From contig NC_009051.1 of the NCBI RefSeq assembly GCF_000015825.1, forward strand, positions 1 through 64,000: a stretch of 64,000 nt of DNA. Direction: 5' to 3'. The number at the start of each line of letters is the position of its first letter. Position 1 is the first letter of the stretch. Positions 8,792 to 17,081 of this stretch are shown here, piece by piece. The notes under the pieces are model-generated. The model had not been told where the DNA came from, searched no databases, and saw only the letters and a program-made list of their open reading frames with translations. The DNA is from Methanoculleus marisnigri JR1 (GTDB lineage: Archaea; Halobacteriota; Methanomicrobia; Methanomicrobiales; Methanoculleaceae). The position numbers and the translations under genes are program-made.

Positions 8792-9724
8792 ATGACTGAA
8801 AGAGTAACGGAGAGCGTTGATATTGCCAGCGTATTGAAAACATATGCGCCGACAATCGTTCTGTTAGCCGTCATCGTCGGCCTGACTGCCTGGTCCTTTT
8901 CAACAGGCATGTCAGCAAAAGAAGGAGCGCCGGCTGTCACGCTGATGGTGGCAGTCCTGCTCGTTGTTGTCGGACTGGCTGCCGGAATGCTTGGCGGAAT
9001 TATCGGGGCCGGCGGCTGCAGTGTCATGTTGCCGATCCTTCATTTTTACCTGGGGTATCCGGTGCCCATCGCGATTGGTACCACGCTTTTCGCTGTCATC
9101 TTTACAGCAATATCCGGAGGATACGGTCATCTGATACGGAAAAATCTGGATGTAAAAACCACCCTATGGCTTGGCGGGTTCGGCATTATCGGGGTGGTTA
9201 TCGGTTCGTATGTCTTCAACCTTCTTTCGGATCAGACGGCTCTTCTGGGACTGATACTCGGTATAGCGTTCCTTCTGCCTGCGGTGCGTATGATTTTCGA
9301 AGGGGTTGCGCATCGAAAGAAAAGCCAGCCGGAAGGTAATGTCATCCCCGGTTCGGAAGGGAGAAAAGGGCTGCTCGGGTTCGTAGTCGGTATTCTGACG
9401 GGGCTTGTCGGACTGGGCGGAGGATACGCTCTTGTTCCCGGCCTGATTTACCTGTTTAACGCGCCGGTGTATGTCACGATGGGAACGTCGCTGGCGACAA
9501 TAATCCCCCTGGCCGTCGTCGGTGGGGGCATCAAGCTCGCGGAGGGGTATGTTGCAATCGGCGCTGCATTGCTCCTGGCCGCAGGAACGATCGTGGGCGC
9601 ACAGCTCGGTGCTGCCGTCATCAAGAAGTTCCACCCCGCGACGTTGAAACTGATCTTCGGCGTTTACTTTTTGTACGTCTCTGTGAAGTTTATACTGGCC
9701 TACTTCGGAATTGCAATATTTTAG
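8792..9724 (+). CDS. TauE/SafE family sulfite/organosulfonate exporter
   Basis: A 310-residue membrane protein with about eight hydrophobic helices in two internally similar halves. Each half carries a glycine-rich GGIIGAGGCSVMLPIL- or GLGGGYALVPGLIYLF-type motif typical of TauE/SafE transporters, which export sulfite, sulfonates or other small anions. It lies between the two arsR genes. Its DNA is visibly less GC-rich than its neighbours and uses more A/T-ending codons, suggesting a separate origin. The substrate here may be a sulfur or metalloid compound, by context only. Confidence 0.9.
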   Translation: MTERVTESVDIASVLKTYAPTIVLLAVIVGLTAWSFSTGMSAKEGAPAVTLMVAVLLVVVGLAAGMLGGIIGAGGCSVMLPILHFYLGYPVPIAIGTTLFAVIFTAISGGYGHLIRKNLDVKTTLWLGGFGIIGVVIGSYVFNLLSDQTALLGLILGIAFLLPAVRMIFEGVAHRKKSQPEGNVIPGSEGRKGLLGFVVGILTGLVGLGGGYALVPGLIYLFNAPVYVTMGTSLATIIPLAVVGGGIKLAEGYVAIGAALLLAAGTIVGAQLGAAVIKKFHPATLKLIFGVYFLYVSVKFILAYFGIAIF

Positions 9725-9939
9725 CGCGAGATCCGGACCTCGGTGCCATCCCCTCGCAGTTACGATGGGGGAGCTTATCTCCGGCCAGGTGGACGGTTCC
9801 CGGTTGCGAACCCTGCCCTCATCCCGGACGGAGGATCGTGGCGGTCCGGAGAGACCTGCACACCGCGTTCGCGTTCCAACCGGGGCTCGGTGGCAGGGCC
9901 TGTACCGGGTGTTGTATAGATCCCCGGATGTGCCTGTTT
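9725..9939. other. Intergenic region between the TauE-like gene and arsR copy 2
   Basis: About 215 bases between convergent genes. I see no ORF with coding character, RNA gene or clear repeat in it. Confidence 0.5.
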
Positions 9940-10323
9940 TCAACTCCGGGCGTTGCCTGCTATCTGCTGCGCCCAGGCGCTGCCTTCACCGGTCAGCCGG
10001 TAGATGATCCAGTTCCCCTGCGCCTCGCCGACGATCAGCCCGGCTGTTTTCAGGACCGAGAGGTGGTAAGATAACTTTGAATCCGCTATCCCGAGCACTA
10101 TCTTGATGACACAGACACAGAGCGGCTGCACGGCAAGCATCGCAAGGATCTTGAGGCGGAACGGGTCGGCGAGTGCGCGAAAGAGGGCGCTCTCCCGTTC
10201 TAGGATGCCCTCCTCCGGCAACTGCTCCACCAGCCCCGCGATCCCGCCGCACTGGCAGAGCGACTCCTCGACGTCGGGAGGAAGGGACAGGGATGCGCCC
10301 CGGTATATTTCGTCTTCTGTCAT
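9940..10323 (-). CDS. ArsR family transcriptional repressor, copy 2
   Basis: A 127-residue paralog of the 8169-8582 repressor. It keeps the Cys69/Cys71 CVC site in the recognition helix and the N-terminal Cys23/Cys25 pair (CQCGGIAG). The central GIADSKLSYHL segment is identical in both copies. It has its own TTTCA-N8-TGAAA operator upstream (10343-10360) and a TATA-like word around 10368-10379. It is divergent from the Cys-rich protein/permease operon and is the most direct candidate for regulating it. Confidence 0.93.
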   Translation of the reverse strand: MTEDEIYRGASLSLPPDVEESLCQCGGIAGLVEQLPEEGILERESALFRALADPFRLKILAMLAVQPLCVCVIKIVLGIADSKLSYHLSVLKTAGLIVGEAQGNWIIYRLTGEGSAWAQQIAGNARS

Positions 10324-10342
10324 CGGGGTGTCACACTCATTA

Positions 10343-10360
10343 TTTCAGGGTAACATGAAA
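10343..10360. promoter_or_regulatory. Probable ArsR operator at the copy 2 promoter
   Basis: TTTCA and TGAAA flank 8 bases; one more matched pair on each side extends it to ATTTCA/TGAAAT. It lies between the TATA-like word and the start codon of arsR copy 2. Confidence 0.75.
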
Positions 10361-10508
10361 TGGAGATGCCTATAATTTTTCGACGCTACCATACGGATAC
10401 GAACCGGTTGTAAGACCGCAGAGGAAAAACGTCGGTTTTATCAGCGGTGGCAGAGCAGCACGGCTCATCCTGACCGGACTCTACCGCAAGCCCACCGGTT
10501 GACCTCTA

Positions 10509-10577
10509 CTTCAACTCTTTTTGAAACCAGAACATTTATCGGGTGGCGTTACCACAATATTTCAAATAATGTTGAAA
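10509..10577. promoter_or_regulatory. Promoter with two ArsR-type operators
   Basis: CTTCA-N8-TGAAA at 10509-10526 and TTTCA-N8-TGAAA at 10560-10577 flank a TATA-like box (AACATTTATC, 10531-10540). The second operator falls where transcription would start. This is a classical arrangement for metal-relieved repression of the operon that begins at 10595. Confidence 0.75.
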
Positions 10578-10594
10578 CGATGGAGCGTAGCACC

Positions 10595-10744
10595 ATGACG
10601 GACGACACCAGCAAAAACCGGAAGGAGGGCACCGCCGGACGGATCAAGAACCTTTTTGCACCGGAGAGCGACTGCGGCTGCGGCGGCGGCTGCTGCGGCA
10701 ACGTAAAGATTGTGCCGAAGAAGACGGACGAGAAGAAGGAGTGA
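10595..10744 (+). CDS. Small Cys-rich protein
   Basis: A 49-residue, highly charged protein whose centre is DCGCGGGCCGN, followed by a basic tail. Four cysteines in ten residues suggest a metal- or metalloid-binding mini-chaperone. It is the first gene behind the double operator. GGAG upstream supports the ATG at 10595; an ATG at 10580 is possible. Similar short Cys-rich proteins accompany permeases of this type in methanogens, but I know of no tested function. Confidence 0.75.
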   Translation: MTDDTSKNRKEGTAGRIKNLFAPESDCGCGGGCCGNVKIVPKKTDEKKE

Positions 10745-10841
10745 CCGGAAGCGGAGCATGGCAGGCGGATGGGTGAGGAGTTCCGTGCCCGGGCGGCGTA
10801 CGGCCCTCAGGAGAGGGAACAGGACAGGTGAGTGAACGACC

Positions 10842-11747
10842 ATGGATGCCGCTTCGAACCTGATCACCGCCGGAGAGTTCTTCGTCGTCATCGCCGGGGA
10901 ACTGGTTCTGCTCTTTGTGGGGATCACCTTCCTGGTCGGGCTCCTCCAGGCCTACATTCCCGAAGAACGGATCCGGAGCGTGCTCGCCGGGAGGCGACAG
11001 GGTGCCGGGAATGTCCTTTCTGCCGGGTTCGGCGCCCTCACCCCGTTCTGCTCCTGCTCGACGATCCCGATCCTGCTCGGCCTCCTCGACATCGGGGTCC
11101 CATTCGGCGTCTGCATGTCGTTCCTGCTCGCATCCCCGCTCCTGAACCCGGTGATCCTCGCCCTTCTCGTGGCGCTGGTGGGAATCGTCCCGACCGCCAT
11201 CTACGCCGCCCTTACCTTCACGGCCGCGATCGTCATAGGCTGGCTCCTCGGACGGCTCGGCTACGCCCGCTACGTGAAAGACGTCATGGTCGAAGGCCGG
11301 CCGGAACCGTGCGGCTGCAACAGCAGCCACGGGACGCGGATTCGCGGTGCGTTCTCCTTCGCCGTCCGTCTCTTCCAGCAGGTCTTCCCCTACCTCATCC
11401 TCGGAGCGGGGATCGGGGCGTTCATCTACGGGTTCATCCCCGGAGACCTGATCGTCTCTCTCGCGGGGCCGGACAACCCCCTCGCCATCCCGGTCGCGGC
11501 GGTCATCGGCATCCCGATGTACATCCGGGCGGAGACGCTCATTCCCGTGAGCGCCGTCCTCCTCGAGAAGGGGATGGGCATCGGCGCCGTGATGGCACTG
11601 ATCATCGGCGGTGCAGGAGCGAGCATCCCGGAGGTGACGCTGCTCGCCGCGATCTTCGAGCGGAGACTGGTCGCCGCGTTCGTCGCGGTCATCCTCGGCG
11701 TCGCCGTCCTCGCCGGCGCGGCCTTCCAGGTCCTCGCCGCCATCTGA
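10842..11747 (+). CDS. YraQ/ArsP-type permease, copy 1
   Basis: A 301-residue polytopic membrane protein of the DUF318 (YraQ, ArsP_1) permease family. Some members export trivalent organoarsenicals. The family hallmark is the first half, with GALTPFCSCSTIPILLGLL containing a Cys-x-Cys pair in a membrane helix. The second half repeats the fold (IPMYIRAETLIPVSAVLL). A cytoplasmic loop carries PCGCNSSHG. With two operators upstream and thioredoxin-like proteins downstream, it is likely a thiol-coupled metalloid exporter. The exact substrate is unknown. Confidence 0.9.
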   Translation: MDAASNLITAGEFFVVIAGELVLLFVGITFLVGLLQAYIPEERIRSVLAGRRQGAGNVLSAGFGALTPFCSCSTIPILLGLLDIGVPFGVCMSFLLASPLLNPVILALLVALVGIVPTAIYAALTFTAAIVIGWLLGRLGYARYVKDVMVEGRPEPCGCNSSHGTRIRGAFSFAVRLFQQVFPYLILGAGIGAFIYGFIPGDLIVSLAGPDNPLAIPVAAVIGIPMYIRAETLIPVSAVLLEKGMGIGAVMALIIGGAGASIPEVTLLAAIFERRLVAAFVAVILGVAVLAGAAFQVLAAI

Positions 11748-11804
11748 GCTGCAGATTGAGGGAACGATAAGAGAACACAAGAGTACAACAAAAGGGAACA
11801 GACC

Positions 11805-12884
11805 ATGATCGAGATACTCATCGGCGCTCTTGCGTCGGGGCTCGCGGCAGTGCTCGACTACCTCTCGGCGCACGTCCTCACCTGCCTGGTCCCGGCGTTC
11901 TTCATCGCCGGCGCCATCGCGGCTTTCGTCAAGAAGGATGCGATCCTGAAGTACTTCAGCCCGGACGCACCCAGGCACATCTCTTACGGGATCGCATCGG
12001 TCTCGGGGACGGTTCTTGCCGTCTGCAGCTGCACCATCCTCCCGATATTCGCCGGGATCCTCAAGAAAGGGAGTGGGATCGGTCCGGCAACGACGTTCCT
12101 CTTTGCCGGCCCCGCCATCAACATCCTCGCGATCATCTACACCGCATGGGTGCTCGGCTTCGACCTGGGTATTGCCCGGGCAGTCTCGGCGGTTCTGCTC
12201 GCCATCGTCATCGGGCTTGCCATGGCGCTGATCTTCCGGTCGACGGACGTCGAGACCCTGAAGCGGAAGGCGATGGCGCCGAGCGTCGCCGGGGCGTGCG
12301 AGGAGGAGAAGCCGCGCTGGGTCACGCCGGCGTTCTTCGCCCTCCTCGTCGGGGTGCTGGTCTTCGGGGCCTCGCCGCTCGACTGGACGCTCCGGCTCTC
12401 GATCGTCTACATCCTCACCCTCGCGATCGCCATCCTGCTCATCTACTACTTCGACCGGGACGAGGTGACCGACTGGGGGATGGAGACCTGGGATCTCACG
12501 AAGAAGATCTTTCCGATCCTGATCGCCGGGACCTTCCTCGTCGGGATCATCGCCTTCTTCCTCCCGCCCGAGACCTTCCAGCCCTACTTCGGGAACAACT
12601 CGCTCGGCGCGAACTTCCTTGCGGCCGTTGTCGGGATGATCCTCTACATGCCGACGCTGCTTGAAGTCCCGATCATCGGCACGACGTTCGGCTACACCAG
12701 CGGGCACATGGCCGCAGGGCCGGCGCTCGCCCTCCTGCTCGCGGGCCCGACGATCAGCCTCCCCTCCGTCCTCGTCATCTCCCGGATCGTCGGGGCGAAG
12801 AAGACGGCAGCCTACGTGGGGCTGGTGGTCGTCTTCGCGACCATCGCCGGGTTCCTGTACGGGAACGGGATGCTGCTTATCTAG
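11805..12884 (+). CDS. YraQ/ArsP-type permease, copy 2
   Basis: A 359-residue permease related to its neighbour but in a different subfamily. It has the AVCSCTILPIFAGILKKGSG motif in the first half and MPTLLEVPIIG in the second, with about ten hydrophobic helices. The CxC pair in the first half is kept. It lies 57 bases downstream of copy 1 and just before three small soluble genes, consistent with one operon. Two divergent permeases in series suggest either a heteromeric transporter or two substrates. Confidence 0.9.
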   Translation: MIEILIGALASGLAAVLDYLSAHVLTCLVPAFFIAGAIAAFVKKDAILKYFSPDAPRHISYGIASVSGTVLAVCSCTILPIFAGILKKGSGIGPATTFLFAGPAINILAIIYTAWVLGFDLGIARAVSAVLLAIVIGLAMALIFRSTDVETLKRKAMAPSVAGACEEEKPRWVTPAFFALLVGVLVFGASPLDWTLRLSIVYILTLAIAILLIYYFDRDEVTDWGMETWDLTKKIFPILIAGTFLVGIIAFFLPPETFQPYFGNNSLGANFLAAVVGMILYMPTLLEVPIIGTTFGYTSGHMAAGPALALLLAGPTISLPSVLVISRIVGAKKTAAYVGLVVVFATIAGFLYGNGMLLI

Positions 12885-12894
12885 GAGAGGACCC

Positions 12895-13164
12895 ATGGAG
12901 ACAGAGAAGCGAGAAAAACCCTGCTGCGCTGCCGAAGCCCTGCGCCGCGTCCGCCGGATCGAGGTCGGCGGGGTCGTCGTCGGGCTCGCGATGCTCGACG
13001 ATATCCTGGCCGATACGGTTGCCCGTAACCTCTCCGGCGAGACCGCCATCGGCGACGAACTCATCAAACAGGTGAAGATCTACAACTACATCCCGAAGGG
13101 GGCCGAACCGCTCTACCGGGCGGCGCTCCTCTGTGAGTACCAGAACGAGGTGAAGAAACAATGA
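12895..13164 (+). CDS. Conserved 89-residue protein of the permease/thioredoxin operon
   Basis: I do not recognise the family. An N-terminal KPCCAAEAL pair of cysteines is followed by a compact mixed helical domain (GGVVVGLAMLDDIL, YNYIPKGAEPLYRAALLCEY). GGAGAGGA upstream supports the ATG at 12895. It overlaps the thioredoxin-like gene by ATGA, so it should be made together with it. It has no membrane segment. A role as adaptor or metallochaperone is a guess from context. Confidence 0.8.
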   Translation: METEKREKPCCAAEALRRVRRIEVGGVVVGLAMLDDILADTVARNLSGETAIGDELIKQVKIYNYIPKGAEPLYRAALLCEYQNEVKKQ

Positions 13165-13394
13165 AGATTGAAGTGCTCGGAACCGGCTGCGCCAAGTGCA
13201 AGCGGCTTGCAAAGAACGTTGAAGCGGCAATCAAGGACCTCGGCATCGAGGCCGAACTCGTCAAGGTCGACGACATCACCGAGATCATGGACCGCGGCGT
13301 GATGCTGACCCCCGCCCTCGCCGTCGACGGCGAACTGAAGGTCTCCGGCCGGGTGGCGGATGTCAAAGAGATCAAGGAGATCCTGCAGGGGTGA
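13161..13394 (+). CDS. Thioredoxin-like small redox protein 1
   Basis: A 77-residue thioredoxin-fold protein with the active site GTGCAKCKRL near the N-terminus and a cis-proline region (VMLTPALAVDGE). Members of this 'small redox-active disulfide protein' family are shorter than thioredoxin. It probably passes electrons or thiols to the permease-linked process, for example by reducing or binding the exported metalloid. It overlaps the preceding gene by ATGA. Confidence 0.92.
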   Translation: MKIEVLGTGCAKCKRLAKNVEAAIKDLGIEAELVKVDDITEIMDRGVMLTPALAVDGELKVSGRVADVKEIKEILQG

Positions 13395-13427
13395 GACCCC
13401 TTTTTCCCCTGCAGTGGAGTCTGAGAG

Positions 13428-13670
13428 ATGGTGCTGGTTGAAATCTTCGGAACCGGCTGCGCCAGGTGCAAGCGGATGAACCGGAACGTCGAGATCGCGG
13501 TCGGGGATCTCGAGATCGATGCGGAGATCCGCAAGATCGAGAGCCTCGATGCGATGATCGAGCGGGGCGTGATGCTGACGCCGGCGCTCTACGTCGACGG
13601 CGAGGCCAAGGTCGTCGGCCACGTCCCCTGCGTCGAGGATATCAAACAGATATTGCTTGGAGAGAAGTGA
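13428..13670 (+). CDS. Thioredoxin-like small redox protein 2
   Basis: An 80-residue paralog of the preceding protein, with GTGCARCKRMNRN at the active site and VMLTPALYVDGEAKV at the cis-proline. It has an extra cysteine (HVPCVED) that the first copy lacks. The short gap between the two holds a CCCCTTTTTCCCC run that may be a weak terminator. Tandem duplication is the simplest origin. Confidence 0.92.
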   Translation: MVLVEIFGTGCARCKRMNRNVEIAVGDLEIDAEIRKIESLDAMIERGVMLTPALYVDGEAKVVGHVPCVEDIKQILLGEK

Positions 13671-13671
13671 G

Positions 13672-14526
13672 ATGACGGAACAGAACACACCCCGGTGCGC
13701 CTGTGAATCCGGGATAGAGCCGGAAGGCGGAACGAAACGGATCATCTTCGCCTGCGCCGGCGCATCGAAGGCCGGACAGCTCACAAACGAGGCCGCCGTC
13801 CGGTTGACGAAGGAAGGATACGGGAAGATCGCCTGCACGGCCTCCCTCGCCGTCTCTACACCCTCGATCACGAAGAAGGTCGAGGCGGCGGACGAGGTGG
13901 TCGTCATCGACGGCTGCCCGGTCGGCTGCGCCCGCCAGATCGCTGAGAAGGCAGGCATCACGCCCGACCAGGAGATCGTGGTCACGGACCTCGGGATCGA
14001 GAAAGGCGGGGGCCTCGACCTCTCCGAAGAGGACGTCGAGACGGTCGTCTCCGCCGCCTGGGAGGGCAAAGGGAGAACGGAGGAGGAGAAGGGGCGCAGG
14101 CCGTCCGGTGGATGCGGCTGTGGTTGCGGGGGCTCGATGGATACTCTCGTCATCGAATGGCGGCATATTGGAAGAGACATCGAGAACACCTGCGAGCGGT
14201 GCGGCGCGACCGGGCGGGCGGTGATGGACGTCGTCGAGCAGATCCGCCCCATCCTCGAGGAAGAAGGCATCGCGGTCCGGGTTGTCGAGACGGTTCTCGA
14301 GAACGAGGCGATAACGGAGTCGAACAGCATCCTCTTCAACGGCGTGGCGCTCGAGATCCTCATCGAAGGCATGGAGGTTACCAGCACGCCCTGTGCCTCC
14401 TGCTCCTGCATCACCGGGCAGGACGACGTCGAGTGTCGTGCGGTCGAGTATAACGGCGAGCGTTACGAGTCGATCCCGCCGGAGCTGATCGCCCGGGCGG
14501 CGCTGAAGGCGCTCGGGCTGGAGTGA
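13672..14526 (+). CDS. DGC-domain and DUF2703 fusion protein
   Basis: A 284-residue two-domain protein. The N-terminal part (about 20-130) is a putative zinc-binding DGC domain, with the named Asp-Gly-Cys in VVIDGCPVGCA and a preceding FACAGAS motif. A GGCGCGCGG linker leads to a C-terminal DUF2703 domain (about 148-284, LVIEWRH...). That domain carries ENTCERCGATG and a Cys-rich TPCASCSC patch. The stand-alone DUF2703 protein at 16441 is related to the second half. ATG 13672 is preceded by GGAGAGAAG and follows the thioredoxin-like gene by one base. It has many candidate thiol ligands, so metal or metalloid binding is likely. Confidence 0.85.
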   Translation: MTEQNTPRCACESGIEPEGGTKRIIFACAGASKAGQLTNEAAVRLTKEGYGKIACTASLAVSTPSITKKVEAADEVVVIDGCPVGCARQIAEKAGITPDQEIVVTDLGIEKGGGLDLSEEDVETVVSAAWEGKGRTEEEKGRRPSGGCGCGCGGSMDTLVIEWRHIGRDIENTCERCGATGRAVMDVVEQIRPILEEEGIAVRVVETVLENEAITESNSILFNGVALEILIEGMEVTSTPCASCSCITGQDDVECRAVEYNGERYESIPPELIARAALKALGLE

Positions 14527-14669
14527 TCGTGGCGGAGACGCGCTCTCCGCCTGCACACACAACGTCGAAGTTGTCCCCGAGGCCGGAATAGCGAACGGCT
14601 TGCAGCCCGGCCGATAAGATGCACCTTTAATACTCCCTCCCTCAAACATATTGTTCGGGACGGAACGCC

Positions 14670-15635
14670 GTGATCAAAGAGAACCGTGACGATCCGTCGG
14701 CCGGTGGGCCGAACGTAATCGAGGTCGAGAACCTCACGAAGACCTTCGGCGCCGTCACCGCCGTGGACTGCGTCTCGTTTCACGTTCGGCGGGGCGAGAT
14801 CTTCGGGTTCCTCGGGCCGAACGGCGCCGGGAAGACCACCACCACGCGGATGCTCACCGGCGTCGTCCCGATGGACGGCGGGAGCGTGAGGATCTTCGGC
14901 CACGATATCCTGAAGGAACCGGTCCAGGCGAAACAGCGGTTCGGCGTCGTGCCCGAGACCTCGAACGCCTACGTCGAGCTCACCGCGTGGCAGAACCTCA
15001 TGCTGATGGGCGACCTCTACGGGCTCGACCGCGCCCACTCGGAGCGGCGCTCACGCGAACTCCTCGAAACCCTCGGTCTCTACGGGAGGAGGGACCAGAA
15101 GGTGCGGGGCTACTCGAAGGGGATGAAACAGCGGCTCGTTCTCGCCATGGCGCTCCTCCACGAGCCCGAGCTCCTCTTCCTCGACGAACCGACGAGCGGG
15201 CTCGACGTGCAGAGCACGCAGATGATCCTCGTCCTCCTGCGCGAGCTGAACACGGACGGAACCACCATCTTTCTGACCACCCACAACATGGAGGAGGTGA
15301 ACCGGCTCTGTGACCGCATAGGCATCATCCGGGCCGGAAAGATCGTCGCGATCGATGCTCCCGAGAGGCTGAAGACGGCGATCGACCGCATGCACCGGCT
15401 TGAGGTGAGCTTCGACCGGCCGGTGCCCGCCGACGCCCTCGCGGGACTCGACGGCGTGGCCGAAGCGTACCGGACGGGGGATAAGTGGCGGATCGTTACG
15501 GAGGATCCGGATCTCGTCATCCGGTCGCTCGTGGCCTTCAGCGGCGATTGCAGTGTGGCGATCCTCACCCTGAATACTCTCGCCCCGTCGCTCGACGAGG
15601 TCTTCCTGCGGCTGACCGGGGAGGAGCAACCGTGA
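14670..15635 (+). CDS. ABC-2 type exporter ATP-binding protein (DrrA-like)
   Basis: A 321-residue ATPase with Walker A GPNGAGKTTTT, the Q-loop region ETSNAYVELT, signature YSKGMKQR and Walker B LLFLDEPTSGLD. The C-terminal extension of about 90 residues is typical of DrrA-like subunits. It starts with GTG at 14670, about 140 bases after the DGC/DUF2703 gene, with its own TATA-like word (CCTTTAATAC). It overlaps the permease by GTGA. The substrate is unknown. The flanking DUF2703 genes suggest it belongs to the same detoxification island. Confidence 0.93.
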   Translation: MIKENRDDPSAGGPNVIEVENLTKTFGAVTAVDCVSFHVRRGEIFGFLGPNGAGKTTTTRMLTGVVPMDGGSVRIFGHDILKEPVQAKQRFGVVPETSNAYVELTAWQNLMLMGDLYGLDRAHSERRSRELLETLGLYGRRDQKVRGYSKGMKQRLVLAMALLHEPELLFLDEPTSGLDVQSTQMILVLLRELNTDGTTIFLTTHNMEEVNRLCDRIGIIRAGKIVAIDAPERLKTAIDRMHRLEVSFDRPVPADALAGLDGVAEAYRTGDKWRIVTEDPDLVIRSLVAFSGDCSVAILTLNTLAPSLDEVFLRLTGEEQP

Positions 15636-16387
15636 ACCCGGCGGCGTACGGCGAGCAGGCGCGGCGGGCTTGGGCGATTGCGAGGAAAGACATCCGCGTC
15701 TACTACCTCAAGGGCCCGGTGCTCATCTTCGGGATCTTCATGCCGGTCTTCCTCTTCCTCGCCTTCTTCCTGGGCGGCCGGGACCTCCCGCTCGCGTTCC
15801 TCCTCTCCGGGCTCGTGGGGATGACCCTCTTCTTCACCGCGACCGCCGTCTCGCCGGCGATCTTCCCCTGGGAAGGGCAGGCAAGGACGCTCGAACGGCT
15901 TGCCGCCTGCCCCGTCACCATCGAGGCGATCGTCCTCGGGGACATGATTGCCTCCGTCCTCTTCGGGATCGGGGTCACGGCGGTCACCATCCTCCTCGCG
16001 CTCGGGCTCGGCCTGCCCCTCCTGCACGGCATCGTGCTTGGCATTGCCGTCCTCATCGCTGCATGCTGCTTCTCGGCAATCGGCGTCCTCCTTGCCGTCC
16101 CCCCGACGAACGTGCCCTCGAACATCATGATGCTCTCCACCCTCCTGAAGTTCCCGCTCGTCTTCATATCCGGCATCTTCGTCCCCCTGGAACAGATGCC
16201 GGCGTGGGGGCTCATGCTTGCGGCCTGCTCGCCGCTCACCTACTTCACGGACGTCGTCCGCTACGCGTTTTCCGGCGCACACCACTTCCCGGTGGTGGTC
16301 GATATTGCGGCGCTCACGCTCTTTGCCCTGGTCTTCACCGCCGCCGCGATGTACCTGCACAGGCGGAGCATGCCGCGGAGGATCTGA
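15632..16387 (+). CDS. ABC-2 type exporter permease (DrrB-like)
   Basis: A 251-residue membrane protein with six hydrophobic helices and the ABC-2 family pattern (ARKDIRVYYLKGPVLIFG start, FISGIFVPLEQMP near the end). Start GTG at 15632 overlaps the ATPase stop. It forms the membrane part of the exporter with the preceding subunit. Confidence 0.9.
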   Translation: MNPAAYGEQARRAWAIARKDIRVYYLKGPVLIFGIFMPVFLFLAFFLGGRDLPLAFLLSGLVGMTLFFTATAVSPAIFPWEGQARTLERLAACPVTIEAIVLGDMIASVLFGIGVTAVTILLALGLGLPLLHGIVLGIAVLIAACCFSAIGVLLAVPPTNVPSNIMMLSTLLKFPLVFISGIFVPLEQMPAWGLMLAACSPLTYFTDVVRYAFSGAHHFPVVVDIAALTLFALVFTAAAMYLHRRSMPRRI

Positions 16388-16440
16388 TCCGGTGCAGCGA
16401 CAGGAAGATGTCCTGTCAATGTCAACAGTGGAGGTGCACC

Positions 16441-16833
16441 ATGAAGAAGGAACTCGTCATCGAATGGAAGCACGCTGAAGGGAACATCGAAAAGACCCCT
16501 GAGGAGTTCGAGGAGACCGGGATGACGCTTGCGGCGGTCCTCGCGGAGATCCGGATGCTCCTTGAGATGGAGGGGGTCGGCGTCCGGGTGGTCGAGACGG
16601 TCCTCCCCGACGATGCCGCCGCAGAGTCGGAGTCCCTCCTCTTCAACGGGATCCCGGTCGAGCAGCTCCTCGAAGGGGTCGAGGTGACCGCGACGGCCTG
16701 TGCCTGTGCATCATGTGAATCCTGCGGGGGGGACGCGGAGTGCCGGACGCTCCGCTACAACGGCGAGGAGTACGAGGCGATCCCGCCGGAACTGATCGGG
16801 CGGGCCGCCGCAAAAGCGCTCGAGATGGAGTGA
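16441..16833 (+). CDS. DUF2703 protein, stand-alone copy
   Basis: A 130-residue protein aligned over its length with the C-terminal half of 13672-14526. Both share LVIEW, VRVVETVL, LLFNG(I/V), a central Cys-rich loop (here ACACASCESCGG) and YNGEEYEAIPPELI at the end. This copy has lost the ENTCERCG cysteines (here EKTPEEFEE), which hints at a different ligand. A strong GGAGGTG precedes the ATG at 16441; a longer reading from 16408 would add a Cys-rich peptide. It ends the island. Confidence 0.85.
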   Translation: MKKELVIEWKHAEGNIEKTPEEFEETGMTLAAVLAEIRMLLEMEGVGVRVVETVLPDDAAAESESLLFNGIPVEQLLEGVEVTATACACASCESCGGDAECRTLRYNGEEYEAIPPELIGRAAAKALEME

Positions 16834-17081
16834 GGCGGGGCGGTCGGGCCGCCGTCGCCGGTTCCCTCTCATGCCGGGAGCCGGAGGTTTCCCGAACGCC
16901 GGAGTACACGGGGCCGGTTCCCGTAGCGGGGCGGGGGAGACTTTTTCAATCTGTTTTCAATGTATTGTACTTAACATTAACATAAAGTTAAATGACTATT
17001 TTTAATAAGGGCCGCGTTCCAACCACGATACCGTAAGCCTCCGATACCTCCCCGGAGCGTACCGGAGAGGACCGAACGGAC
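16834..17081. promoter_or_regulatory. AT-rich promoter region of the first solute-binding protein gene
   Basis: No gene is visible. The segment 16966-16994 holds a TTAAC...GTTAA-type imperfect palindrome (TGTACTTAAC, then AGTTAAATG), and AATAAGG follows. It resembles AT-rich boxes at 22602, 22852 and 27048 in front of related transport genes. Confidence 0.5.

Noticed and set aside
10644-13067. 807-codon open frame on the minus strand across the permease genes
   Set aside because: It is antisense to two clear permeases. Its translation is made of Arg/Asp/Glu/Gly-rich low-complexity sequence, as expected for the reverse strand of GC-rich genes.
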